Below are positions 11,246 through 23,722 of a stretch of 64,000 nt of DNA, piece after piece; the first letter of the stretch is position 1; the number at the start of each line of letters is the position of its first letter. The notes below the pieces were generated by a model. That model did not search any database, had not been told where the DNA came from, and saw nothing but the letters and a program-made list of their open reading frames with translations. Source of the DNA: Pegoplata infirma (Eukaryota > Arthropoda > Insecta > Diptera > Anthomyiidae); assembly GCA_963921195.1 (NCBI GenBank), contig OY992537.1:202764581-202828580 (forward strand), read 5' to 3'. A program made the translations under genes and the position numbers.

Positions 11246-13130
11246 CCCGAGTAAAAATAATTTAATATGATCTTATATACTTTTATATAGTCATATTATT
11301 TCATATATGATCATGTGTGACACTATGTCTTGCGAGATAAATTTATATAATAAATTTTGATTAGTGATTTTTTTAAGATATCGCCATACATAACTTTATA
11401 TGGTAACATCTGGTCCCATGCATCATTGCAAATTTCTAAATGTTTTATATAAAAATTTATATGCCTCCATTATTTTTTAATTTTTTTAAGTTTTTTGCAA
11501 AAACATATTTTTATCGCAAATATTTTCAAAGGGTTTTATATAAAATATCATGACTTAATTTTTTTTTATTTTTCTAAGTTTTTTTCAAGCACCACTTTTT
11601 TATCGCGAATATTTTCTAAGTGTTTTATATAAAATTTTATATGACTCCATCTTTTAAATTTTTTCTAAGTTTTTTCAAGGAACATTTTTTTATAGCAAAT
11701 ATTTTCTAAGTGTTTTATATAAAATTTTATATAACTCCATTTTTTTAAATTTTTCTAAGTTTTTTCCACGGACAAATTTATTGGAAAATATTTTCTAAGT
11801 GTTTTATATAAAATTTAACATTACTCCTTAAGTTTTTTTCAAAGAACAACTTATTTTTATTATCCCGAGTAAAAATTATTTAATATGATCGTATATACTT
11901 TTATATAGTCATATTATTTCATATATGATCATGTGTGACACTATGTCTTGCGAGATAAATTTATATAATAAATTTTGATGGGGGATTTTTTTAAGATATC
12001 ACCATACATAACTATGTGTTGTAACATCTAGCCCCATGCGTCATTTTAAATTTCTAAGTGTTTTATATAAAATTTTATATGCCTCCATTATTTTTTAATT
12101 TTTTTAAGTTTTTTTAAGAACATATTTTATCGCGAATATTTCAAAGTGTTTTATAAAAAATTTCATATGACTTCATATTTTTTTATTTTTCTAAGTTTTT
12201 TTCAAGCACCACTTTTTTGTCACGAATATTTTCTAAGTGTTTTATATAAAATTTTATATGACTCCATCTTTAAAAATTTTTCTAAGTTTTTTTTTTTCAA
12301 GGAACATTTTTTTATCGCAAATATTTTCTAAGTGTTTTATATAAAATTTTATATGACTCCATTTTTTTTAATTTTTCTAAGACCGAATTTACATAAGGCA
12401 ATTTTAATTGCGGCAATTTTGATTTTCTAGTGTATCAGAGAGAGAGAGAGGGAAGAATCTTAGATCTCTCTCTGATACACGATAAAATCAGAATTGCCGC
12501 AATTAAGGACAATTTTTTTTGAAAATATTTTCTAAGTGTTTTATATAAAATTTAACATGACTCCATTTTTATAAATTTTTCTAAGTTTTTTTCAAGAACA
12601 ACTGATTTTTATTATTTTAATTTTTCAACTTTTTATTAAAAACTAAAAAAAACATCCGATTTTAATATAATTGGATATAATTTTATATCATTGGATTAGA
12701 CCAAAACTCGTATCAAAGTCGATATAAAGTTATATAAACTGATATTATTAGATAATATTCGATCAAGTCTTATGAAACCATTTTTCGTATAAGATTATAT
12801 CAAAATAGACACGAACCCATATTAAATTATATATTGTGTCATATCATTTTTTTTACTCGGGATTTTAATTTTTCAACTTTTTAATAAAAACTAAAAAAAA
12901 AAACATCCGATTTTTAAAATTTTATAAATTTTAATATAAGTGGATATAATTTTATATCATTGGATTAGACCAAAACTCGTATCAAAGTCGATATAAAGTT
13001 ATATAAACTGATATTATTAGATATTATTCGATCAAATCTTATGAAACCATTTTTCGTATAAGATTATATCAAAATAGACACGAACCCATATTAAATTATA
13101 TATTGTGTCATATCATTTTTTTTACTCGGG
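11246..13130. repeat. Clustered CCCGAGTAAAAA-terminated repeats
   Basis: CCCGAGTAAAAAT starts occur at 11246 and 11864 in direct orientation (period about 620, same following sequence through TGACACTATGTCTTGCGAG), and the complementary TTTTTTTACTCGGG ends occur at 12861 and 13130. Inside are tandem subunits of about 88-90 bases (TTTTCTAAGTGTTTTATATA ... TTTTTCTAAGTTTTTTTC) repeated several times. This looks like partial tandem copies of one non-autonomous element. No coding region. Confidence 0.6.
12404..12506. repeat. 103-base near-perfect hairpin within a subrepeat
   Basis: The left arm TTAATTGCGGCAATTTTGAT..TGTATCAGAGAGAG pairs with the right arm ending GAATTGCCGCAATTAA, about 41 of 44 positions, with a loop near 12450-12462. 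It replaces a few bases of an otherwise intact ~90-base subunit, so it looks like a small inserted inverted-repeat element. A miRNA-like hairpin is an alternative. Confidence 0.6.
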
Positions 13131-13231
13131 GGGTCAAAAACCGCGTTTTTAACCGCGGAATGGAGTTGAAACTTTCAAAAAAAAAACTGCCATTATTTTT
13201 ATTGATGGAAACACCATATAAAAAGTGATAA

Positions 13232-13849
13232 CCCGAGTAAAAAAGTTCCTATATAGTTGTATATTATTTTATAAACATCATATATGATTAAATAGAATTA
13301 TATAGAATTTGATGCGAAAAATGAGTCGATAAAACCATATAAAATTTTATCAATGTTACTTATGTTTTGATAAATTTTTTATATAATTTTATGCGAAATT
13401 TGGACCCCCATTTTTATATAACAACAGCAAATTTATATAATCAGATATAATTAAATACAACTATATCAAATTATATAAAACAATATATAATTTTATAAAG
13501 TTATATAAAATTATATCAAGTTTTATATAAATCATAAAATTTTGTTTTAATTATATAAAATTATATATAATTTTATGTAACTTTATATAGTTTTATAAAG
13601 TTTTATACAATTTTATATATTTTTATATAATTACATCTGATTATATAATTTTGCTATTATTATATAAAAATAGGGGTCCAAATTTCGCATAAAATTATAT
13701 AAAAAATTTATCAAAATATAAGAAACATTGATCAAATTTTATATAGTTTTATCGACTCATTTCTCGCATCAAATTCTATATAATTCTATTTAATCATATA
13801 TGATGTTTATAAAATTATATACAACTATATAGGAACTTTTTTACTCGGG
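13232..13849. mobile_element. 618-bp palindromic MITE, CCCGAGTAAAAA termini
   Basis: Left half (CCCGAGTAAAAAAGTTCCTA.., TAAACATCATATATGATTAA.., TTTGGACCCCCATTTTTATA) is mirrored by the right half ending TAGGAACTTTTTTACTCGGG. The interior is made of TATATAAAATTATA motifs. Target duplication is not clear (flanks GATAA and AATAT). Confidence 0.75.
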
Positions 13850-14158
13850 AATATAAAAAAATTTTAATTTAAAAGTTTACCCTAGTAAACTAAACTGTAG
13901 ATAGCTCAAATAGGATGCTATTTTTGGAATAAAATAGTCTTAAAATAATTTTTTTGTTCTGAAATTAATACCATAGATGACACTTATGCCAGCGAACATT
14001 TTGCCATCAAAAACTCATTTTCGTCAACCGAGCAGATAGCTCAAATTGAATATAGTTCCACGATATACTTTATGGGGTCCCAGACCGATATTTCGATGAG
14101 TTACAAACGGAATGACAAACTTAAATATACCCTCTATCACTAAGTGGAGGGTATAAAA

Positions 14159-15091
14159 ACATAGGCCCTTACCACAAGAAAACAAAAAGTCTATTTTAAC
14201 AAAAGTTTTATTTTAAATTTCAAATTTTCAATACATTTTTTGAAAGTTGATTTTAAAAACAAAGACAATTTGTATGAAAATGAATTTCAGAACGGGTTCT
14301 GAAAATTTTCCAAAAAAAAAAAATTTTAATCGATAGCCCATACAAAACTATATAAGAATGTAAATTTTTGAGATTGTGGTGCATTCCGTTTTAATGTGAT
14401 AAATATTTAATCAAGACAACTCGACACAAATTTGACCATTTTTCCAATATTTGACCACGCCTCCTCACCAAAAATAACTGCTCTCTGAGAATTTGATATG
14501 ATGTAGAGAATGAAATGAATTTCAATATAAAATTTAAAAAAAAATAAAATTAAAAATGGCGTGTTTTTTGCTACAGCGATTTTTATTTTTCATTTGAAAA
14601 ATTCAGATACAGTTCTGAATTTTTCCCAAAAACAAATAAGGCCAATCGATAGCCCATACAAAACACTATAAAATAGATGTGTTTCGAAAATTTCAGAATC
14701 GTTGAGTTACTGTAGAAAAAATGCAATACATAGCGACATCATTCAAAAATTGCTCCATTTTACCATGTTTGACCACGCCTATCTCGCCCATTTTTCCGAA
14801 AAACGAAAACTTTTGTTCCACGATTTGTTGCTTTCATAAAGGGCAATTAGCTCCCAAAGTTTGACTTTGATCCAACAATTTTTTTTTTCGTGGTACGTTT
14901 GAAATAAAAACCTTCATATATCAAATAATGTAAAATTATATGTATTCATTTTTACTCGGGTTGTTAACCCCTCTCTCTCCTAGCTTATACCGCTTTCCTC
15001 TTCAATGATCAGTGATACATTTTTGTTAACAACTGTTTTAACTTTTATTTAATCAATAAATAAACTTTTTCATGTGTAAAATTAATAAAAT
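14159..15091. repeat. Two diverged tandem copies of an unclassified repeat
   Basis: The block near 14280-14500 (CAGAACGGGTTCTGAAAATT, ATCGATAGCCCATACAAAAC, TTTGACCACGCC) is echoed near 14600-14800 (CAGTTCTGAATTTTTCCC, ATCGATAGCCCATACAAAAC, GTTTGACCACGCC). A lone TTTTTACTCGGG end lies at 14950-14962. No gene. Confidence 0.5.
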
Positions 15092-15182
15092 AACAAGTAA
15101 GTGTGTTAAATTCCGCTGTGTCGAATCTTTTATACCCTCCAAAATGTAAAAAAAATCAGGGGCCTCGTGAAAAATGTTTACT

Positions 15183-15930
15183 CACATTTTTATACCCTCC
15201 ACTCTAGTGATAGAGGGTATATATAAGTTTGTCATTCCGTTTGTAACACATCGAAATATTGGTCTAGGACCCCATAAAGTATATATATTCATGATCCTTG
15301 ATCAATTTTAAGTCGATCTAGCGATGTCCGTCCGTCCGTCCGTCTGTCTGTCTGTCCGTTGAAAACACGCTAACTTTTGAAAGACTTTACGGAGGCTCTT
15401 GAAGTTTGACATATATGTTCACCATTTACCGGGTCAGGTTGGTATTGCAATCCAGCGAAATCGGTCAAGTGGTTCAAAAGTTATGGGAAAAAGAGCAAAT
15501 TTCGGCAATGGTATTTTTCGAATTTACAAGATTAAAACCACTATAACTTTCGAAAGATAATTCTGAGGGGGCCGAAGCTTAGCATATATATTTGTCGTTC
15601 CCAAAGGCTGTTTGGTTTTGAATTTCAGCAAAATCGGTTCAGTGGTTCAAAAGTTATAAGCAAAGCACTGAATTTCAGATTTGTTTCACCTTAAACTGTT
15701 GAAAACTCGTTAAACAAGTTTTAAGAGCATGGTGAAATACCAGTTTTGTAAAACTTGTTGTTGTTTGTTTTCTTGTCGTGGGGTGCAGTGTAGTTGTTAG
15801 ACAAGTAAATATTTGTTATTGTTTTGTTATTGTTAGTGTAACTGTATGTAACGGGAAAAAATCAAATAAAGTATGTGTATAATTGAACGTTAATTTGTTT
15901 TTGGTTTTTAAAGAAGAGGATTGTAATATA
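15183..15930 (-). repeat. Fold-back repeat module E (reverse orientation)
   Basis: Begins ATACCCTCCACTCTAGTGAT, then GTCCGTCCGTCCGTCTG, and sentences such as TTGAAAGACTTTACGGAGGC and AAATCGGTCAAGTGGTTC. It is the reverse complement of about 16310-17093 and of 53400-54186, and is cut at 15930 by the left end of the next fold-back element. Confidence 0.7.
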
Positions 15931-18900
15931 AAACAAGTAGAAAAACTAAGTTCGACTTGGTCGAATCTATGAATACCCTCCACAATGTTATCTGATAGTA
16001 ATTTTGTAACAAAAATTTCAAAAAATTGCATTACAAATTTTTTATTAAAAAAATTTTATTTTGAGTAAAACTTTTTTTGATCAATAAAATTTTTTGAGTG
16101 TAAAAAGTAAGCACTTTTTTGAGTGTGACATTTCATAAAAAAAAAATAATGTATACATTTTTTTTTTGAGTGTAACATTTTTTTTTGGTTTAAATATTTT
16201 TTTTAGTGTAGAATTTCTTTGAGTAACAAAATTACATTGTAAAATATTTTTGTTGTTTTATACCAATGTGTAATACAAAAAAAAACTATTTCACATATTT
16301 CCCTCCTTTTATTTTACCACCCTGTTATTTAAAAACCAAAAACAAACTAACATTGAACCACTTCATTTGATTTTTTTTCCAAAAATACTTACTATGCACC
16401 GTTACATACAGTTACAAAAACAATAACAAAAAAAAAATAACAAATATTTGCTTGTATAACAACTAAACTGCACCCCACACAGGAAAACAAACAACAACAA
16501 GCTTTAAAAAACTGGTATTTCACCATGCTTCTAAAACTTGTTTAATGAGTTTTCAACAGTTTAAGGTGAAATAAATCTGAAATTCAGAGCATTGCTTATA
16601 ACTTTTGAACAACTGAACCGATTTTGCTGAAATTCAAAACCAAACAGACTTGGGGAACGACAAATATAAATGCTAAGCTTCAGCACCCTCAGAATTGTCT
16701 TTCGAAAGTTAGAGTGGTTTTAATCTCGTGAATTCGCAAAATACCCTTGCCGAAATTTACTCTTTTGCTCATAACTTTTGAACCACTTGACCGATTTCGC
16801 TGGATTGCAATACCAACCTGACCCGGTAAATGGAGAACATATATGTCAAACTTCAGAAGCCTCCGTTAAGTCTTTCAAAAGTTAGCGTGTTTTCAACGGA
16901 CAGACAGACAGACAGACGGACGGACGGACGGACGGACGGACGGACGGACGGACATTGCTAGATCGACTTAAAATCGATCAAGGATCATGAATATATATAC
17001 TTTAAGGGGTCCTAGACCAATATTTCTATGTGTTACAAACGGAATGACAAACTTATATATACCCTCTATCACTAGAGTGGAGGGTATAAAGAGGAAAATA
17101 TGTGAAATAGTTTTTTTTTGTATTACACTGTACGACACTATTTTGCACCCATGATCGGGACCAACAAATTCTGAAAATAGAGGTAAAAAAAAGATACCCG
17201 TGTCTCCCAGTTTTTCTAGATCAATTCGTTTTCGCGTTTTATTAGCAAATCAATATTTTGTATATATATATGAGTTTTAATTGCTTGGGGAAGTAAGGAT
17301 TACGCGAGCAACAGTTAATCGTGATGGCTGAAATTAAGCTGAAATACTTGCAAATAGTATCAGATAAAATATGCAAAACATGAGGAAAATCGGTGCACGA
17401 GTTTAAAAGTTATGAAAAAATTTCTCAAATTTTGATGTTTTTCCTCATGTTTTTATACTTTCTTTTAAATGATAGAGGGTTTAAAATACGCTAACTTTTG
17501 AAAGAAAATTTGGATGCTCCTAAAGTTTGGCATATATATTTGTTATTTCCCTGGTAAGGTTGGTATTAAATTTCGAGAAAATCGATCAAGTGTTTCAGAA
17601 GTTATGATCAAAACCGTGAATTTCGAAAAGGTTTCATCTTGAAATCCCTCTTTCAAAAAAACTTTAAATGCTCTTTAAAAAATATTGGTATGCCACAAAA
17701 ATATTTTACAAAGTAATTTTATCGCCCGAAAAAAAATTACACTCAAAAAAAATTTTATCGCCCGAAAAAAATTACACTCAAAAAAATTTTACACTCAAAA
17801 ATGTTTGGCCATCCAAATTGTCTATGATGGCAACTAAAATAAGATGTGTGCATTGCAAAAAGATGTTTAAAACTTTCCCAGAGTTGCCACAATTTACTTT
17901 AGAATTGCCACTAACAAACAACCAGAAAATTTAAAAACGACTTGGCCGAATCCATTCATACCCTCCATTAATTAGCCCCTGTAAGTGATAGTATTTTTTC
18001 TAATGTGAAAACAAAATTGTTAAAAATTTTGATTCGACATTTTTTTATTTGGATTAAAAAACTCTTTTTTATAATTTTTGTAAAAAAAAAAATTAAAGTA
18101 CAATATTTTTATTAGTGTAAATTTTTTTTGAGTGTAAAATTTTTTTAAGTGTAATTTTTTTTTTCTCGATTGTAAATATTTTTTTAGCGATAAAATTACT
18201 ATGTAAAATGCCAATAATTTAAAAGAGCATTTAGGGGTTTTTGAACGAGAAAGTTAAAGGTAAAATTAATCCGAAATTAACGGTTTTGATCATAGCTTGT
18301 GAAACCCTGGATCGATTTCCTCGAAATTCAATACCAACCTGCCCAGGTAAATAACAAATATATATGCCAAACTTTAGGAACATCCAAATGGTCTTTCAAA
18401 AGTTAGAGTATTTTGAACCCTTTATCACTAAATAGAATGTATAAAAACATGTGAAAACACGTCCAAATATGAGAAATTTCTTCATAACTTTTTAACCCGT
18501 GGATCGATTTTCCTCTTGTTTCGCACATTTTATCTGATACTATTTGCAAGTATTTCAGCAAAATTTATGCTATCACAATTACCTATTGCGGGTGTAATCC
18601 TCACTTCCCCAAGTGATTGAAATTCGAATATATACAAAATAATAATTTGCTTATAAAACGCGAAAACGAATTGATCTAGAAAAACTGGGAAACACGGGTA
18701 TCTTTATTTTAGCTCTACTTTCAGAATTTTTTGGTCCCGATCATGGGTGCAACCAAAAGTTGAATTTTGTCGTACAGTGTTACATATAGGTATAAAACAA
18801 CAAAAATATTTTACAAAGTAATTTGTTACTCAAAGAAATTGTACACTAAAAAAATATTTACACTCAAAAAAAAAATGTAACACTCAAAAAAAAAAATGTA

Positions 18901-19133
18901 CACATTATTTTTTTTTTTTTGAACTCAAAAAAATGTTGACAGTCAAAAAAATTTTACACTCAAAAAAATTTGATTGATTAAAAGAAAGTTTGACTCAAAA
19001 TAATATACATATTTCTAATAAAAAATTTGTAATGCAATTTTTTGAATTTTTTTTTTAGAAAATTACTATCAGATAACATTGTGGAGGGTATTCATAGATT
19101 CGACTAAGTCGAATTTAATTTTCTACTTGTTTT
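15931..19133. mobile_element. Fold-back element (~3.2 kb) with nested inverted repeats
   Basis: Outer arms 15931-16250 (AACAAGTAGAAAAACTAAGT, TTCGACTTGGTCGAA, AATACCCTCCACAATGTTAT) and 18780-19133 are reverse complements. Inside, module E runs 16255-17093, and a second palindrome has arms about 17130-17800 and 18000-18780 (GATACCCGTGTCTCCCAG near 17196, complement near 18692; TTTGGCATATATATTTGTTA near 17526, complement near 18358). Many TTACACTCAAAAAAATTTT subrepeats occur. A short non-palindromic piece at 17800-17925 marks the centre. No transposase. Confidence 0.65.
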
Positions 19134-19656
19134 GTTATGCTTTTTGCACAAAAGTAAAACAATTTTATAATTTTTTAAACTGTTTTTTATATCCACGCCC
19201 TAAAAGGGGGGCGAGCAAAAAAATTGTAGTCACCCCCGGTCCTAGTGCAGTATTCTGAACTTCTTCTTGCATAAATTTGTTTCATTAGTTTAACAAAAAT
19301 ATAAAAAAACACGTACAAAAATCGTGTTTTTCAGAGGTTGGTTAAGTTTCACAAGGGGGAACTTTTTCCCCCTAATTCGATTTTGCCCATTCACGAACTT
19401 AACCTGCCTAGGACCATAAGACATATTCGTGGCAAATTTCAGGAGGCTAGCTGTTTTATTTTGGACTGCATCGAGCCATCTACAGACAGACGGACGGACG
19501 GACAGACGGACATTCACAGAATGTCTTAGAATCGATCATGGTCAATAATATATATACTTTATGGGGTCGCCGACCGATATTTCGATGCGTTACAAATGGA
19601 ATGACAAAGTGGGTATACCCCATACTGTAGTGGGTATACCCCATACTGTGGTTGGA

Positions 19657-19868
19657 GGGTATAAAAATCGTGTTTTCAGAGGTTGGTTTAGTTCCTCAAG
19701 GGGAAACTTTCTTCCCCCTGGTCCGAATTTGCCCATTTACGAACTTAACCTGCCAAGGACCATACGACATATTCGTGCCAAAGTTCAGGAAGCAAGCTGT
19801 TTTATTTTAAACTGCATCGTGCCATCTACAGACAGTCGGACGGACGGACAGACGGACATTCACAGAAT
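19657..19868 (+). repeat. Partial tandem duplication of the type A 3' part
   Basis: ATCGTGTTTTCAGAGGTTGG through ACATTCACAGAATGTC repeats 19323-19530 in direct orientation about 335 bases downstream. It breaks off inside the tract after the GACGGACA repeats, exactly where heptamer array 1 begins. Confidence 0.75.
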
Positions 19869-21990
19869 GTCATGTCCATGTCCATTGTCCATTGTCAGGT
19901 CCATTGTCCACGTCCATGTCCATGTCCATGTCCATTGTCCATTGTCCATTGTCCATTGTCCATTGTCCATTGTCCATTGTCCATTGTCCATTGTCCATTG
20001 TCCATTGTCCATTGTCCATTGTCCATTGTCCATTGTCCATTGTCCATTGTCCATTGTCCATTGTCCATTGTCCATTGTCCATTGTCCATTGTCCATTGTC
20101 CATTGTCCATTGTCCATTGTCCATTGTCCATTGTCCATTGTCCATTGTCCATTGTCCATTGTCCATTGTCCATTGTCCATTGTCCATTGTCCATTGTCCA
20201 TTGTCCATTGTCCATTGTCCATTGTCCATTGTCCATTGTCCATTGTCCATTGTCCATTGTCCATTGTCCATTGTCCATTGTCCATTGTCCATTGTCCATT
20301 GTCCATTGTCCATTGTCCATTGTCCATTGTCCATTGTCCATTGTCCATTGTCCATTGTCCATTGTCCATTGTCCATTGTCCATTGTCCATTGTCCATTGT
20401 CCATTGTCCATTGTCCATTGTCCATTGTCCATTGTCCATTGTCCATTGTCCATTGTCCATTGTCCATTGTCCATTGTCCATTGTCCATTGTCCATTGTCC
20501 ATTGTCCATTGTCCATTGTCCATTGTCCATTGTCCATTGTCCATTGTCCATTGTCCATTGTCCATTGTCCATTGTCCATTGTCCATTGTCCATTGTCCAT
20601 TGTCCATTGTCCATTGTCCATTGTCCATTGTCCATTGTCCATTGTCCATTGTCCATTGTCCATTGTCCATTGTCCATTGTCCATTGTCCATTGTCCATTG
20701 TCCATTGTCCATTGTCCATTGTCCATTGTCCATTGTCCATTGTCCATTGTCCATTGTCCATTGTCCATTGTCCATTGTCCATTGTCCATTGTCCATTGTC
20801 CATTGTCCATTGTCCATTGTCCATTGTCCATTGTCCATTGTCCATTGTCCATTGTCCATTGTCCATTGTCCATTGTCCATTGTCCATTGTCCATTGTCCA
20901 TTGTCCATTGTCCATTGTCCATTGTCCATTGTCCATTGTCCATTGTCCATTGTCCATTGTCCATTGTCCATTGTCCATTGTCCATTGTCCATTGTCCATT
21001 GTCCATTGTCCATTGTCCATTGTCCATTGTCCATTGTCCATTGTCCATTGTCCATTGTCCATTGTCCATTGTCCATTGTCCATTGTCCATTGTCCATTGT
21101 CCATTGTCCATTGTCCATTGTCCATTGTCCATTGTCCATTGTCCATTGTCCATTGTCCATTGTCCATTGTCCATTGTCCATTGTCCATTGTCCATTGTCC
21201 ATTGTCCATTGTCCATTGTCCATTGTCCATTGTCCATTGTCCATTGTCCATTGTCCATTGTCCATTGTCCATTGTCCATTGTCCATTGTCCATTGTCCAT
21301 TATCCATTGTCCATTGTCCATTGTCCATTGTCCATTGTCCATTGTCCATTGTCCATTGTCCATTGTCCATTGTCCATTGTCCATTGTCCATTGTCCATTG
21401 TCCATTGTCCATTGTCCATTGTCCATTGTCCATTGTCCATTGTCCATTGTCCATTGTCCATTGTCCATTGTCCATTGTCCATTGTCCATTGTCCATTGTC
21501 CATTGTCCATTGTCCATTGTCCAATGTCCATTGTCCATTGTCCATTGTCCATTGTCCATTGTCCATTGTCCATTGTCCATTGTCCATTGTCCATTGTCCA
21601 TTGTCCATTGTCCATTGTCCATTGTCCATTGTCCATTGTCCATTGTCCATTGTCCATTGTCCATTGTCCATTGTCCATTGTCCATTGTCCATTGTCCATT
21701 GTCCATTGTCCATTGTCCATTGTCCATTGTCCATTGTCCATTGTCCATTGTCCATTGTCCATTGTCCATTGTCCATTGTCCATTGTCCATTGTCCATTGT
21801 CCATTGTCCATTGTCCATTGTCCATTGTCCATTGTCCATTGTCCATTGTCCATTGTCCATTGTCCATTGTCCATTGTCCATTGTCCATTGTCCATTGTCC
21901 ATTGTCCATTGTCCATTGTCCATTGTCCATTGTCCATTGTCCATTGACCATTGTCCATTGTCTATTTTCCATTGTCCATTGTCCATGTCC
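19869..21990 (+). repeat. Heptanucleotide array 1, (CCATTGT)n on the plus strand, ~2.1 kb
   Basis: Starts with hexamer-like CATGTCCATGTCCATTGTCC, then about 300 tandem CCATTGT units. From about 19930 to 21300 the array appears perfect; single-base variants appear near 21301 (TATCC), 21523 (CCAATG), 21947 (CCATTGACC) and 21961-21970. No stop codon arises in any frame of either strand, so all very long frames here are repeat artefacts. Confidence 0.95.
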
Positions 21991-22663
21991 ATTAGGGTTA
22001 TAACTTTTTTTTGACAAAAAACGTCCATCCCACCACGCTATGGGCAATGATGTACAGATACCAAAAATCTATTTTTTCGGTCATTTCGGTGAAAAAAGTT
22101 CACGCACCGAATGCAATTTTTAAAACTCCCCCAAGAATGATTTTTTTATTTTTTTGTTTTAAAAATTTTATATTATGACGTCATATCTTAATTATTTGAA
22201 AATTATCACAAACTCATGTTTACATATCAGAAGAAACCAACATTTAACTTATTTATAACATCCGCGAAAAAGCACCAAAATTCCGCGATTATAATCTTTA
22301 GTTGCTGAAAAGAATTACTGCCTCATAGCACCTATCACTTGACACTAAAATTTAGCTAATTTAAAAAATCCGAAAAATAGCGTCAAAATATCGCGATTTT
22401 TTCGCGCCCTCCATTCAACTGATGAGATTTTGTTTTTTTATTAATGAAATTACAAGAAAATCCTAAATATTTTGCAATTAAATATAATTTGTTTATACTT
22501 AAAAGAAAAACTAATATTCAAAACTTCATCGCGTTTGGTGCGTGAACTTTTTTAGCGATCGCGAAAAGTAAGACATCATTTCTTAATATTTTTTCATGGC
22601 CTGTACGACTATGGGATGGACTTTTTGATATTTGCAAAAAATTTAAAAAGTTATAACCCTAAT
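21991..22663. mobile_element. Small inverted-repeat element at the end of array 1
   Basis: The ends ATTAGGGTTATAACTTTTT and AAAAAGTTATAACCCTAAT are inverted copies. Inner parts match more loosely (GTCCATCCCA near 22023 with TGGGATGGAC near 22613; AAAAAAGTTCACGCACC near 22093 with GGTGCGTGAACTTTTTT near 22537). With TA as target this would fit a Tc1/mariner-type MITE. A small CGTATGATTAATATT hairpin follows at 22664-22707. Confidence 0.6.
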
Positions 22664-22743
22664 GCGTATGATTAATATTTAATTTAAAGTTCAATATTAA
22701 TCATACGTCTTCGTATGTTTAATATTGATATTTTCAAACTTTT

Positions 22744-23260
22744 GTATATTGGGAATTCCATGCCAAATCACAGATTTTTCGCTTCGAATTCGCTTGAAGA
22801 ACAAAAAAAAAAAATGTTATTGCAGCAGATAATTTCAAAAAAAAAAAAAAAAAAAAATAGGTTTCGTTTTCCATAATCAATTGGTCTGCCACAAGTTAGA
22901 TGCCTGGGGATGTTGTAATAGCTTGGCTGATTTTGAACCAATTTTAGTTTTTATAACCTTTTTAGAGAGACATTTTACTGAAAATAAGAATTCTGTAACT
23001 ATCTGAATTCAAACTTAACAGAAAATATCGAAAAAAAATTGATAAAATTAATATAAAAAACATATTTTCCCTGTTTAATTCATTTTTAAATTTCATGACC
23101 GATGTAGCACACCGTAGACATGTCCGATTATCCTGAAATTTCGTGAGACGTATTTTTACATCCAAATAAATACATCTAAGTGCAGTTGCGGTCAATATCT
23201 AACAACTTAATTTTTTTGGAGCACCATATAAAATAAACCAGAGAAGAAAAAAAGTACAGT
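22744..23260. repeat. Truncated copy of the GGCATTCCATGCCAAATCAC element
   Basis: GAATTCCATGCCAAATCACA marks the left terminus. The following GTCTGCCACAAGTTAGATGC, TAATAGCTTGGCTGATTTTG and GGAGCACCATATAAAATAAA match the right-hand arm of the 50408-52445 palindrome, so this copy has lost most of its left arm. Confidence 0.6.
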
Positions 23261-23274
23261 TTTCAAAATTAAAA

Positions 23275-23722
23275 AAAACAAGTAAAAAAGTTAAATTCGA
23301 CCTTGCCGAATGTAGTGATACCCTCCACAATTTCAAAAAGATTATTGCAAAAAACTTTATTTAAAAGGAAATTACTTTAAAAAAAAAAAAATTAAAAAAA
23401 AAAATTCCGCGAAAAAAAATTTTGGAAAAAAAATTCGCGATTTTTTTCTTTTTTTTGTCAAAAAATATGTTCGTGCTTGTTTAAATACCACTTGGAGTTC
23501 AATTATGTTCACATATGTCAACCAGAAGCTGAATTAAAGCATTTTGTAATTTTAGGTTATGTTGAATGTACTGAAATTTTTGAGGTGTGCTTACATTTTC
23601 GTTCATAACTTTTGAACCGCTCAAATGCAATACCAAACTTCTCGGAAGAACTTCCAATAAAAATGTTTAGTTTCAGACATCACTGTGCAATATTTTGTCC
23701 GTGATAGCATTTTCCACAGACA
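23275..23722 (+). repeat. Type B dispersed repeat, copy 2 (3' end replaced by heptamer array)
   Basis: Starts AAACAAGTAAAAAAGTTAAA with ATTCGACCTTGCCGAAT and GATACCCTCCACAATTTC and follows the intact copy at 56848 until TTTTCCACAGACAGACATGG. There the expected GACGGACAGACGGACA tract passes into GGACATGGACAATGG and array 2. Confidence 0.8.

Larger units (their letters stand above)
10721..14062. mobile_element. Insertion 'X' with inverted termini and 4-bp ATAT duplication
   Basis: Termini are CGTTAAACTATATTCAATTT (10721) and, reverse-complemented from 14062, CGTGGAACTATATTCAATTT; inverted similarity runs about 29 bases to GAGCTATCT. ATAT is present at 10717-10720 and 14063-14066, where the intact type B copy has it once. 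No transposase frame. The interior is mostly occupied by elements with CCCGAGTAAAAA ends. The superfamily is not clear. Confidence 0.65.
10172..14158 (+). repeat. Type B dispersed repeat, copy 1, split by a 3.3-kb insertion
   Basis: The left part (10172-10720) begins AACAAGTAAAAAAGTTAAAT, has the TTGGC..GCCGAA hairpin, ATACCCTCCACAATTTC, and the GACAGACGGACAGACGGACC tract, and stops within GAATATATAT. The right part (14063-14158) resumes ATATACTTTATGGGG and ends GTGGAGGGTATAAAA. The uninterrupted copy at 56848-57449 shows the expected joined order. Confidence 0.8.
15092..19656 (+). repeat. Type A dispersed repeat, copy 1, split by nested fold-back elements
   Basis: The left part (15092-15182) starts AACAAGTAAGTGTGTTAAAT with ATACCCTCC and GAAAAATGTTTACT. 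The right part (19134-19656) resumes GTTATGCTTTTTGCAC, continues through CACGCCCTAAAAGGGGGGCG, GTTGGTTAAGTTTCACAAGG and the GACGGACGGACAGACGG tract, and ends GTTGGAGGGTATAAAA. Compare copy 29604-30247 without this interruption. Confidence 0.7.
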
